Below are positions 41,562 through 49,891 of a DNA stretch of 64,000 nucleotides, piece after piece (positions within the stretch are counted from its first letter, which is position 1; each line of letters opens with the position of its first letter). The translations under genes and the position numbers were made by a program. The stretch covers positions 1-64,000 of the forward strand of contig JAFWNF010000003.1 of the NCBI GenBank assembly GCA_017510445.1, read 5' to 3'. The notes under the pieces were generated by a model. That model was not told where the DNA came from. It made no database searches and saw only the letters and a program-made list of their open reading frames with translations. This DNA comes from Candidatus Saccharimonadota bacterium (lineage in GTDB: Bacteria > Patescibacteriota > Saccharimonadia > Saccharimonadales > Saccharimonadaceae).

Positions 41562-42629
41562 ATGTTTGATAATCGTATATCTGATTTAAAGAAAGATTTG
41601 GAAAAATCTTGGCAAAAACTCGATTTAGATAAAAAGATCGAGCAAAGAAAAGCGCTCGAACAGGAAGTTGCCGAACCAGAAATTTGGCTCAATCCTGAAA
41701 ATGCAAGAACAAAAAACGAAGATTTAGCTCATTTGTCAGAAGAAATTGACCCTTGGATTGTTATAAAGTCTCAAATCTCCGATATTAACGAACTCTTAAA
41801 TCTAAAAGACGACAGTCTAAATGACGAACTAGAAGAGCAAATTTCTGCCATAGAAAACGAGTTGGGGAAACTGAAAAAATCTTTGCGGTTCACCGGAAAA
41901 TATGATAGCGCAAATGCAATTCTGCGCATCACAGCTGGCGTAGGCGGAACCGAAGCTATGGACTGGGCTGGAATGTTAGAAAGAATGTATCTCCGTTTTT
42001 GTGAAAAAAATAATTACAAAACAACTTGTCTAGAACGAGTAAGCGGAGAAGAAGCTGGCATCAAAACAGGTGTTTATGAAATTTCTGGCAATCATGCATA
42101 CGGACGCTTAAAATCAGAACACGGCGTTCATCGGCTCGTCAGACTAAGCCCATTCAACGCTGATAACCTTCGCCAAACATCTTTTGCACTAGTAGAAATA
42201 TTGCCGGTAATTAAAAACGATATCGATATTAAAATTGATGATAAAGATTTAAGAATTGACGTTTATCATTCTGGTGGCCATGGCGGTCAATCCGTCAACA
42301 CTACAAATTCTGCAGTCAGAATTACGCATTTACCAACTAACACCGTCGTTGCTATTCAAAACGAACGTAGTCAACTTCAAAACAAAGAAAAAGCTATGGA
42401 AATTTTACGCGGGAAACTTGCTCAAATGCAACAAGAACAACATACCGCTTCAATCGCCGAACTTCGTGCCGGCGAGAGTGCAAAGTGGGGACAGCAAATC
42501 CGTAACTACATCCTTCAACCCTACAAACTCGTCAAAGATACCCGCACAAAATATGAAGAAACCGATCCAGATTCTGTGCTAGACGGAAAAATAGACGGCT
42601 TTATTGATGCTTTTCTCGATTTTTCATAA
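41562..42629 (+). CDS. prfB: peptide chain release factor 2
   Basis: 355 aa. The RF2-specific SPF tripeptide is in RLSPFNADN near 200 and the catalytic GGQ in HGGQSVNTTNSAVRI near 245. It releases peptides at UGA and UAA, so UGA is a true stop in this genome. The familiar autoregulatory frameshift near codon 25 is absent: the gene is one uninterrupted frame. It starts 1 nt after the murD stop with no obvious Shine-Dalgarno site. Confidence 0.95.
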   Translation: MFDNRISDLKKDLEKSWQKLDLDKKIEQRKALEQEVAEPEIWLNPENARTKNEDLAHLSEEIDPWIVIKSQISDINELLNLKDDSLNDELEEQISAIENELGKLKKSLRFTGKYDSANAILRITAGVGGTEAMDWAGMLERMYLRFCEKNNYKTTCLERVSGEEAGIKTGVYEISGNHAYGRLKSEHGVHRLVRLSPFNADNLRQTSFALVEILPVIKNDIDIKIDDKDLRIDVYHSGGHGGQSVNTTNSAVRITHLPTNTVVAIQNERSQLQNKEKAMEILRGKLAQMQQEQHTASIAELRAGESAKWGQQIRNYILQPYKLVKDTRTKYEETDPDSVLDGKIDGFIDAFLDFS

Positions 42630-42635
42630 AGATTA

Positions 42636-42644
42636 TGTTATGAT
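42636..42644 (+). promoter_or_regulatory. extended -10 (TGTTATGAT), leaderless promoter of ftsE
   Basis: TATGAT at 42639-42644, exactly 6 nt before the ATG at 42651. Confidence 0.7.
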
Positions 42645-42650
42645 TAATGT

Positions 42651-43619
42651 ATGATTCTACTTGATGGCGTTTCTAAAACCTATCCAGGAGATAAAGTCCC
42701 TGCTCTCGACAATGTCTCGCTTCATATTTCGCCAAACGAATTTGTTTTTATAGTCGGTAAGTCAGGTGCTGGAAAATCCACCCTTACAAAAATGATTACA
42801 AAGGAAGAACGCCAAGATTCCGGCAAAATTATTGTCGGCGGTATTGATCTTGATTATGTTAAACGTCGTCATATTCCTCATTATCGCCGTCGCCTCGGAG
42901 TCGTTTTTCAAGATTTCAAACTCCTTCCAAAACGCACAGTTTATGAAAATGTCGCCTTCGTACTCGAAATAGCAGGAATGAGCGATAAAGAAATTAGAAA
43001 TACCGTTCCAAAAGTCCTTGAGCTTGTTGGATTATCTGAACAGTCAAGTAAATTTCCAGATCAACTCTCAGGCGGTCAAGTCCAACGTGTTTCTATTGCA
43101 CGTTCCGTAGCTCGCCAACCGAAAATCCTCATCGCCGATGAGCCGACCGCAAACCTTGACCAATTAACAACCAAAGAAATAATCGAATTACTTCAAAAAA
43201 TTAACGATTTCGGGACCACACTCCTTGTCAATACTCATGACGAATCCATTGTTAATTATCTCCAAAAACGAGTCATTACTATGGAAAATGGTCGTATCAT
43301 TTCCGATCAAAAAACCCACGGCCTCTACCGCTTAAATCCAGAAGGCGAAATCCAAAAACCTGGTGCAAGAATTGAGAAACTATCGACTCAGCCACTTCAA
43401 AAACCAAAGCCAACAGCACCAAAACCCATACAAAAACCAGCACAAAAAACCGTGCCAAAACCTACGCCTAAAAAGCCCGTAACAAAACCTCGTGCAATTA
43501 ATGATTTTACAGAAACTACTTCAAAAACCCCAAAATACTTAGACACTAGCACGAAGATGCCTAAAATGAAGACTGCCACTCGAAAACCAACTCCCCAAAG
43601 AAGCAGAAAGGTAATTTAA
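42651..43619 (+). CDS. ftsE: cell division ATP-binding protein FtsE with a long Pro/Lys/Thr tail
   Basis: 322 aa. The ABC ATPase core (1-225) has Walker A GKSGAGKST near 37, signature LSGGQVQRVS near 141 and Walker B LIADEPTANLD near 161. A normal FtsE is ~225 aa; here ~95 extra residues follow, made largely of Lys-Pro repeats (KPKPTAPKPIQKP and similar), probably disordered. With FtsX it forms a mechanotransmitting complex that activates cell-wall hydrolases at division. It is tightly linked to ftsX and the CHAP hydrolase gene. Confidence 0.93.
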   Translation: MILLDGVSKTYPGDKVPALDNVSLHISPNEFVFIVGKSGAGKSTLTKMITKEERQDSGKIIVGGIDLDYVKRRHIPHYRRRLGVVFQDFKLLPKRTVYENVAFVLEIAGMSDKEIRNTVPKVLELVGLSEQSSKFPDQLSGGQVQRVSIARSVARQPKILIADEPTANLDQLTTKEIIELLQKINDFGTTLLVNTHDESIVNYLQKRVITMENGRIISDQKTHGLYRLNPEGEIQKPGARIEKLSTQPLQKPKPTAPKPIQKPAQKTVPKPTPKKPVTKPRAINDFTETTSKTPKYLDTSTKMPKMKTATRKPTPQRSRKVI

Positions 43620-44645
43620 ATGGCAGAAAAAACAACTCCCACAAAAAAAGAATCAAAAAAATATCTGAGAACCCTTTCCAAGGATCGCGGTTCAAGAATC
43701 CGCTCAAAAAGAAGAGTCATAAAATATGGCACCATTGGTTTCGGCCGAAATATTTGGCTCTCTGCCGCCTCGGCACTAGTCATGACTATCACGCTTCTAA
43801 TCCTTTTTGCTACGGTTTTTTCCAATGTTATTCTTACCGAAACCGCCAACTCTATTAAAGACAAAATCGATATCACTATTTTTCTTAAACCAGAAACATC
43901 AGAAACTACTTTAGATGAGCTTGCGAACCTACTCAAGGCAGACGAAAATGTTAAAAACGAAAGCCTTATTATAAATACAAGCGAAGACGAACTGAATTTA
44001 TTTATTTCAGAACACACCGATAAAGACGAACTTATCGAAACACTCAATGAAGACGAAATGAAACAAATCATGCTAAAAAATATGCAGGCAACAATTCGAT
44101 TCAAAGTATACGATCCTGAAAATCTTGATTCGGTCAAAAACATCATCGAAAATGACAAAGTTTTCGTAGAAAATCTCGACGAAGAAAAAGAGCCAACTTA
44201 CAACCTAAACCAAGCCGAAATCGAAAAAATCAGTTCTTGGGCTAATATCGCCAAAAACGGCGGTTTAATTCTCGGCGCAGTTTTCCTCGCAATATCAGTC
44301 TTGCTTATTTTCAACACAGTTAGAATGGCAATTTTCTCAAGGCGCGAGGAAATTTATATGATGAAGCTCATAGGCGCAGATCGTAGTTTTATCCGAGGTC
44401 CATTCCTAGTTGAGGCAAGGCTTTCTGGCCTAATTTCAGGCATCATTTCCGCAACAATCAGCTATTTTGGTTTCAAAGCCGTTTACCCAATCCTTGAATC
44501 TTACGGTATTAGTGTTTCTAAATTTGCCAATTTATTCCACACTACGTGGCTCGTCGCTTTCTTCGGTATTATGATTTTTGTCGGAATTCTTATCGGCTCA
44601 ATTTCAGCTCGCCTCGCTCTGAAAAAATACCTCAGAAAACTCTAA
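43620..44645 (+). CDS. ftsX: cell division protein FtsX
   Basis: 341 aa. The basic N-terminus (~45 residues) is followed by a first membrane helix (about 52-75), an extracytoplasmic domain (76-215) and three more helices, with the FtsX-like sequence RREEIYMMKLIGADRSFIRGPF near 240. It anchors FtsE and contacts a periplasmic or wall hydrolase. It starts directly at the ftsE stop (AGAAAGG upstream), so the pair is co-translated. Confidence 0.93.
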   Translation: MAEKTTPTKKESKKYLRTLSKDRGSRIRSKRRVIKYGTIGFGRNIWLSAASALVMTITLLILFATVFSNVILTETANSIKDKIDITIFLKPETSETTLDELANLLKADENVKNESLIINTSEDELNLFISEHTDKDELIETLNEDEMKQIMLKNMQATIRFKVYDPENLDSVKNIIENDKVFVENLDEEKEPTYNLNQAEIEKISSWANIAKNGGLILGAVFLAISVLLIFNTVRMAIFSRREEIYMMKLIGADRSFIRGPFLVEARLSGLISGIISATISYFGFKAVYPILESYGISVSKFANLFHTTWLVAFFGIMIFVGILIGSISARLALKKYLRKL

Positions 44646-44647
44646 TC

Positions 44648-44676
44648 TTGAAAAAAACCATAACCTGTTATATACT
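44648..44676 (+). promoter_or_regulatory. leaderless promoter of the CHAP hydrolase gene
   Basis: TTGAAA, 17-nt spacer, TATACT at 44671-44676, then exactly 6 nt to the ATG at 44683. Confidence 0.65.
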
Positions 44677-44682
44677 TAGCTT

Positions 44683-45888
44683 ATGGTAATACTAAAACAA
44701 AAACGTTTCATCAGTATTCTCCTAGTTATTCTTGCTTTTGCCTTTAGTATTTTTCTTCCAGTTCGCTCCGCTTTAGCGTTATCTTCCGCTTGCCAAACCG
44801 AAGAATGCAAAGAAGCCGCAAGAAAAGAATCGGAAGCAAAGAAAAATCAAAAAGAAGCCACCGAGACAGCAAATCTCTACTCTACCCAAGTCTCTGCCAA
44901 AAAAGCCGAAATAAACAGCAAGGAACAAGAAATCGGCCAAATCCAATCCACTATCACACAGAAAAATATTGAAATTGAACAAAAAACCAAAGAAATCGAC
45001 GAAGCCGTTAAAAAACTCGACAAACAACAAAATGCTCTCGCAAAGCTCATCGTCGAAATGCATTTCGAAACTGAAGTTGATCCAATTCTCATTCTGGCAG
45101 GAAGCGAATCTATTTCTGATCTTGCCGAAAAAGAAGCCAGAAATGAGGTCGTCGAAGAACAAGTCACTCTCTCTTCGAAGGAAATCAAAGCTCTAAAAAC
45201 GAAGCTCGAGGAAGATAGACAAAAACTTGAAGATGACAAAAAAACCATCGAGATTGCTCTAGAAGAACAAGAAAAACAAAGACAAGAACTCATCTCCGCA
45301 AAAGCCGAACTTGATTCAATGGTCCAAAAATACTCTAGCGACGCCGCAGCATACGAAGAGGAAGCAAAAGCCCAAGCCGCTATTCGTATCGCCGAAGAAA
45401 AAGCTTATCAAGAAGCCCATCGAGAAATTTACACAACAAACGGTGGAGGAGTCTACTATGGCTATAATACCTATCCATGGCAAGAAAAATGTCCTCAGGA
45501 TCAAGATTGGTATTATTCTACAATTAACGGCCGAGTCGTCGGCGGGTATGTTTGTGAATGTGTTAGCTATGCTGGTTGGAAAGCCTACGAGAACTATGGA
45601 ATTTATGCTTCTTGGGGTAACGCCTACAGCTGGGACAATCGCGCTAGATCACTCGGATACACCGTAAATAACACTCCAGAAGCTGGAACAATTGGCCAAA
45701 CTGATTCCGGTATTTACGGCCACGTTTTCTGGGTTGAAAGTGTCAACGGCGACGGCTCAATTAATATCAGCGAATACAATAACTACTACTCAACTGGCCA
45801 ACTCACAGGCTCCTATCATATGGGCGATTTTGGTTCACGCGTAATCCCAGCTTACGACGTCCATAATTACAATTACATTCATTTTTAA
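44683..45888 (+). CDS. PcsB-like secreted coiled-coil CHAP peptidoglycan hydrolase
   Basis: 401 aa. A signal peptide (1-32, ending SALA) is followed by a long coiled coil (about 45-245, Lys/Glu/Gln heptads) and a C-terminal CHAP domain (about 265-400). The CHAP domain has catalytic Cys in CECVSYAGW near 287 and His in GHVFWVE near 346. This is the layout of PcsB, the amidase/endopeptidase regulated by FtsEX in Gram-positive cocci. Its position immediately after ftsEX strongly supports the same function. It has its own promoter. Confidence 0.88.
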   Translation: MVILKQKRFISILLVILAFAFSIFLPVRSALALSSACQTEECKEAARKESEAKKNQKEATETANLYSTQVSAKKAEINSKEQEIGQIQSTITQKNIEIEQKTKEIDEAVKKLDKQQNALAKLIVEMHFETEVDPILILAGSESISDLAEKEARNEVVEEQVTLSSKEIKALKTKLEEDRQKLEDDKKTIEIALEEQEKQRQELISAKAELDSMVQKYSSDAAAYEEEAKAQAAIRIAEEKAYQEAHREIYTTNGGGVYYGYNTYPWQEKCPQDQDWYYSTINGRVVGGYVCECVSYAGWKAYENYGIYASWGNAYSWDNRARSLGYTVNNTPEAGTIGQTDSGIYGHVFWVESVNGDGSINISEYNNYYSTGQLTGSYHMGDFGSRVIPAYDVHNYNYIHF

Positions 45889-45898
45889 TTAGCTTTTA

Positions 45899-45907
45899 TG
45901 TTAAAAT
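45899..45907 (+). promoter_or_regulatory. extended -10 (TGTTAAAAT), leaderless promoter of ctp
   Basis: TAAAAT at 45902-45907, exactly 6 nt before the ATG at 45914. Confidence 0.65.
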
Positions 45908-45913
45908 AGAATA

Positions 45914-47107
45914 ATGACAGAAGTGGAGTGGAAACCAAAAAAGATTAATTTAAGTAGTGGTATTATTCTCAGTGGCATTACATTAGCCATTGGTCTTTTT
46001 ATCGGCCTGACCTGGAGCGCTTTTGCGCCATATCTCGGCTTCAGTTCAACTTCAACGCCCGAAACCGTCTCTAAAGTCAATTGGTCGTCATTGAATGAAA
46101 TCTATTCGACCCTTGCTAAAAACTATGATGGCGAAATTGACGAAAAAGAACTTATTGAAGGCGCCAAAAAAGGTATGACCGAATCTCTTGGTGATGTTTA
46201 TACTGTCTATATGGACTCAGAAGAAGCTGAAGAATTCAATAAATCCCTCCACGGTGATGTTGGTGGTGGAATTGGTATTGAATTTGCTCTCCGTAACAAC
46301 TATCCTACCGTCATCCGCACTTTGCCAGATAACCCCGCCAGAAAAGCAGGAATCCTAGCTGGCGATGTAATTTACAAAGTTAATGATGAAGAAGTTTGGG
46401 AACTCTCAACTGAAGAAATCGCAACAAAGACCCGTGGCGAAGTAGGAACAGAAGTAAAACTCACCGTCGTGCGTAACGGCAAAGAAAAATCATTCACTAT
46501 GACCCGCGAAAAAATCAATAATGTCTCAGCCTACATCGATTATGATGGCAAAACCGCTATTTTAACCGTCACTCGTTTCGACACCGATACAGGTGAACTT
46601 GTCACTAAGTTTGCCAAAGAAGCTCTAGAAAAAAACTGCAAAAAACTCATTCTAGATTTACGCAATAACGGCGGAGGTTATGTTAGCGCCGCAAAAGACA
46701 TTCTTTCACTCTGGATTGATGGCAAAGAAATTTTAATTCAAAAATCCAAGCACAAAAATGACGAAACCACGTATGCTAACCGCGGTAAAGCTATCCTCTC
46801 CGACATGAAAACCATCGTCCTAGTTAATAATTCCACTGCAAGCGCATCAGAAATCGTCGCAGGCGCCCTTAAAGACTATAAAAAAGCTACGCTCGTTGGC
46901 GAACAAACCTACGGTAAAGGCGTCGTCCAAAGCCTATTTGATGTTTCCGATGATTCGCTCCTAAAAATCACTGTCGCTAGTTGGTATACTCCTCTCGGAA
47001 ATTCCATCAACAAAACCGGCATCACCCCAGACATTGAAGTCGAATTGACCTACGACGACACTAATAACATGCGCGACCCTCAACTCGACAAAGCAAAATC
47101 TCTCTAA
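45914..47107 (+). CDS. ctp: carboxy-terminal processing protease (S41)
   Basis: 397 aa. An N-terminal membrane anchor (about 15-38) is followed by a PDZ domain (about 105-185, GGGIGIEF and AGILAGDVI) and the S41 catalytic domain with the Ser in NNSTASASEIVAGAL near 313 and Lys in GEQTYGKGVVQ near 339. It acts outside the membrane and trims C-termini of exported proteins or activates wall hydrolases. Its proximity to ftsEX and the CHAP hydrolase suggests a division or envelope module. Confidence 0.93.
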   Translation: MTEVEWKPKKINLSSGIILSGITLAIGLFIGLTWSAFAPYLGFSSTSTPETVSKVNWSSLNEIYSTLAKNYDGEIDEKELIEGAKKGMTESLGDVYTVYMDSEEAEEFNKSLHGDVGGGIGIEFALRNNYPTVIRTLPDNPARKAGILAGDVIYKVNDEEVWELSTEEIATKTRGEVGTEVKLTVVRNGKEKSFTMTREKINNVSAYIDYDGKTAILTVTRFDTDTGELVTKFAKEALEKNCKKLILDLRNNGGGYVSAAKDILSLWIDGKEILIQKSKHKNDETTYANRGKAILSDMKTIVLVNNSTASASEIVAGALKDYKKATLVGEQTYGKGVVQSLFDVSDDSLLKITVASWYTPLGNSINKTGITPDIEVELTYDDTNNMRDPQLDKAKSL

Positions 47108-47118
47108 TCTCATTTTCC

Positions 47119-47143
47119 AAGCGCGCTCGAAACTTCCGAAAAA
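47119..47143. repeat. dispersed short repeat, intergenic copy before dus
   Basis: AAGCGCGCTCGAAACTTCCG followed by five further A residues after AA. It abuts the dus promoter and matches the cysS intragenic copy with one mismatch over 25 nt. Confidence 0.6.
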
Positions 47144-47145
47144 TA

Positions 47146-47154
47146 TGTTATAAT
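47146..47154 (+). promoter_or_regulatory. extended -10 (TGTTATAAT), leaderless promoter of dus
   Basis: TATAAT at 47149-47154, exactly 6 nt before the ATG at 47161. Confidence 0.75.
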
Positions 47155-47160
47155 ATAATA

Positions 47161-48123
47161 ATGAAAATCAAAAAAGATATCTGGAATACCCTAGAAAAAC
47201 CATTTTTTGTCCTAGCGCCTATGGAAGGCGTAACAGATATTGCTTTTCGCCAAGTCATTGCGAAAGCAGGTCGTCCAGACATTTTTTTTACAGAATTTAC
47301 TAATGTATCGAGCTACGCATCAGAGAAAGGAAGAAAAAACGCACTTGAGAGATTAAAGATCACTCCTTCAGATTCTCCGATCATCGCTCAAATCTGGGGG
47401 AAAAACCCTGAACATTTTTCGGAACTTTCATCCGCGCTTGAATCACTTGGCTTCTCTGGAATCGATCTAAACATGGGATGTCCCGACCGTCACGTTAACC
47501 GTGCTGGCGGTGGAGCAGCTATGATCAAAACACCAGAACTCGCCGTTGATTGTTTTAGACGCGCCAAAAACTCCACAAATCTCCCCGTATCTATCAAAAC
47601 TCGCCTTGGCTACACTTATTTAAACGAGTGGAAACCATGGCTCACGGTCCTTCTAAATGAGCATCCGGCCGCGCTGACCGTTCATCTACGCACTCGCAAA
47701 GAAATGTCTAAAGTTCCTGCCCATTTTGAGCTTATTCCAGAAATCCTAAAATTAAAAAAAGAGATCTCCCCAGAAACCAAACTTATCATCAACGGCGATA
47801 TTAAAGATAAAACCAACGCGAAAGAACTTTACGAAAAATACCCAGAAATTGATGGTTTCATGATCGGTCGTGGCGTCTTTCAAAATCCATTCTGCTTCAC
47901 CGACCATATCGCCACAAAAACTGAACTTTTAGATCTTTTGTATTTTCACCTCGATAAATTCGATGAAGAGGCGAAAGAAACATATCATTCTTTCGAACCA
48001 TTAAAACATTATTTTAAAATCTATCTCAACAACTTCCCGGGCGCAAGTGAATTGAGAAATCAACTCATGCAAACTCATTCAACGGAAGAAGTAAGAAAAA
48101 TCTTAGATAATCAATCTTTTTAG
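47161..48123 (+). CDS. dus: tRNA-dihydrouridine synthase
   Basis: 320 aa FMN-dependent TIM barrel. LAPMEGVTDIAFRQ near 18 binds FMN; the catalytic Cys lies in LNMGCPDRHVNRAGGGAAM near 105; PVSIKTRLGY and GFMIGRGVFQNP follow. It reduces specific uridines in the tRNA D loop. The DusA/B/C class is not certain. Its stop overlaps that of lepB on the other strand by four bases (TTAG). Confidence 0.93.
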   Translation: MKIKKDIWNTLEKPFFVLAPMEGVTDIAFRQVIAKAGRPDIFFTEFTNVSSYASEKGRKNALERLKITPSDSPIIAQIWGKNPEHFSELSSALESLGFSGIDLNMGCPDRHVNRAGGGAAMIKTPELAVDCFRRAKNSTNLPVSIKTRLGYTYLNEWKPWLTVLLNEHPAALTVHLRTRKEMSKVPAHFELIPEILKLKKEISPETKLIINGDIKDKTNAKELYEKYPEIDGFMIGRGVFQNPFCFTDHIATKTELLDLLYFHLDKFDEEAKETYHSFEPLKHYFKIYLNNFPGASELRNQLMQTHSTEEVRKILDNQSF

Positions 48124-48968
48124 AACACTGATAGTCTATTGAATGGGAAGATTCGAAGATTAACCGGCCCTACAATTCGGCAGAAGGGAACCGTTCCAAG
48201 ACCATTTCTTGAATCATACGAATTTGAGCCTTCACGGTTATCGCCCGAAACGAAAATTTCTCCCTCAGGCACGATCATATCAATTTCTCCAGAAGTATGG
48301 AGTTTTGGTCCAGTCGCAAGTTTTTCTTTTGCTTCATCAGCGAACGTTCGCCAAGTATCGTCATAAATTGTTCCTGATTCTTCATCGTCAGGGTCAGAGT
48401 AAACTGTCATTACTCCGTCTTTTACCACTACTCTCTCCCCCGAAAACGCGATTACGCGTTTAATGATATATTGATCCGCAATATCTTCCGGCGCATCACA
48501 AGTCATATAATTTCCCATTTCACTGAAGTCAGCACTTGAATTTTTTAATTCATCATTGAGATTTATTCCAAAACTCTCAGCCGTTATAATTAAATCAGAT
48601 ACATTGCTAAACTTTGATTTTCTAAGTTCCGACGTTTCAACTCCAAGTTCATCAGCTTTTGCAAGCCATCTATAAGCTTTTTCTAGATCTTCGTCTTTAT
48701 TTGCAAAAACAATAATTTCGCCTCGACTAGGTACAAACTCCTCACCAGAAAAATGCTTCAGAGTAACAGCAAAACGATTTACAATTACACGATCACCATC
48801 GAGCAAAGTATCTTCCATACTCGACCCAACAACGTTATAAGAACGAAACACGAACGAATTAAGAAGCAAGGTCCCAACTACAACACATAAAACAAAACTA
48901 CCAAAACTAAAAATATCTTTCAGGATTGGATGCTTCTGAAAGAACGTCGCTCTCACATTTATATCCAT
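48120..48968 (-). CDS. lepB: signal peptidase I
   Basis: 282 aa from the ATG at 48968. One membrane helix (about 20-42) is followed by the catalytic Ser in VGSSMEDTLLDGDRV near 48, the Lys in IKRVIAFSGERV near 178, and the box E motif SGDNREGSNSYDSR near 250. A ~95-residue insertion between the catalytic Ser and Lys regions is larger than in E. coli-like minimal forms. It removes signal peptides from Sec substrates. The start codon was set by the TATAAT six bases upstream, so upstream in-frame codons are untranscribed. Confidence 0.93.
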   Translation of the reverse strand: MDINVRATFFQKHPILKDIFSFGSFVLCVVVGTLLLNSFVFRSYNVVGSSMEDTLLDGDRVIVNRFAVTLKHFSGEEFVPSRGEIIVFANKDEDLEKAYRWLAKADELGVETSELRKSKFSNVSDLIITAESFGINLNDELKNSSADFSEMGNYMTCDAPEDIADQYIIKRVIAFSGERVVVKDGVMTVYSDPDDEESGTIYDDTWRTFADEAKEKLATGPKLHTSGEIDMIVPEGEIFVSGDNREGSNSYDSRNGLGTVPFCRIVGPVNLRIFPFNRLSVF

Positions 48969-48974
48969 TCTTAA

Positions 48975-48983
48975 ATTATACCA
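48975..48983 (-). promoter_or_regulatory. extended -10 (TGGTATAAT), leaderless promoter of lepB
   Basis: Minus-strand TATAAT (plus 48975-48980), exactly 6 nt before the ATG at 48968. This shows the leaderless layout on the minus strand too. Confidence 0.72.
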
Positions 48984-49024
48984 CGTTAAAAAATTTAAAC
49001 ACAAAAATTAACACGAAAAAACTA

Positions 49025-49033
49025 TGGTATAAT
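49025..49033 (+). promoter_or_regulatory. extended -10 (TGGTATAAT), leaderless promoter
   Basis: TATAAT at 49028-49033 and 7 nt to the ATG at 49041. Confidence 0.7.
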
Positions 49034-49040
49034 AAACTAT

Positions 49041-49832
49041 ATGGCAGATTATGTTTTTATCCGAAAATCTCGCAACAAACTTAGTTCAATTCTTCATGTT
49101 TTTCTGAATATCCTTCTTGGCGCTGGCTCAATTCTCGTCACCGTAATCTCTGGTAGCTGGATTATCGGTATGATTCTCGTCTTTATTTCCAAATGGCGTA
49201 TTTTCGCCGTCCGCCCTCGTTTTTGGTTCTTAAATATAAAGTCAAATCTCGTTGACATTATCGTTGGCGCTTCATTAGTTCTTATTGCTTATTGCTACGG
49301 CGGCGAACTTCTTCCAATCCACATCATCCTCGCCGTTTTCTACGTTTTTTGGTTAGTTCTATTCAAACCGCTCACTTCCGAAAACGGCACAATCATCCAA
49401 TCTCTTTTTGCTATCTTCTTTGGCACTACTGCCACCATCCTTCTCACTTCCACAATTGATTCAATCGTTCTCGTAATAGTTGAATTTATAATCGGTTACA
49501 GCGCAAGCCGTCACCTCCTCGCTCAAAAGTCAGAAGGGAATTTCACAATGACCACTTTAGTTTCAGGTCTTCTGTTCGCCGAAATCGCCTTGCTTTCAAG
49601 TGCCTGGTCAATCCTTTATCCAGTTAAACTCGTTTCCGCTATGGGCATTCAAATTCCCCAACTTTCAATCATTCTGACTATTATCTCCTTCTCGTTCTTT
49701 AAAATCTACTACTCGATCGAAAAACACGATGGTAAAATCATCAAATCAGACATCGCCGCTCCTGCTATCTTCGCCATTCTTACGGTCGCAATCATAATTT
49801 TTGCTTTTTCAAATCCAATTTTCAATATTTAA
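49041..49832 (+). CDS. polytopic membrane protein of unknown function
   Basis: 263 aa with about eight hydrophobic helices and almost no hydrophilic domain. A basic cytosolic start (FIRKSRNKL) and a KWRIFAVRPRFWF loop near residue 50 are the only distinctive segments. I do not recognise a family. It lies between lepB and htrA, so an envelope role is possible, but nothing in the sequence shows it. Confidence 0.6.
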   Translation: MADYVFIRKSRNKLSSILHVFLNILLGAGSILVTVISGSWIIGMILVFISKWRIFAVRPRFWFLNIKSNLVDIIVGASLVLIAYCYGGELLPIHIILAVFYVFWLVLFKPLTSENGTIIQSLFAIFFGTTATILLTSTIDSIVLVIVEFIIGYSASRHLLAQKSEGNFTMTTLVSGLLFAEIALLSSAWSILYPVKLVSAMGIQIPQLSIILTIISFSFFKIYYSIEKHDGKIIKSDIAAPAIFAILTVAIIIFAFSNPIFNI

Positions 49833-49891
49833 GCTATTTTTAAGAAAAAGGATTATAATATACTTATGTTAAAAACAGAAAGGATTTTTTA

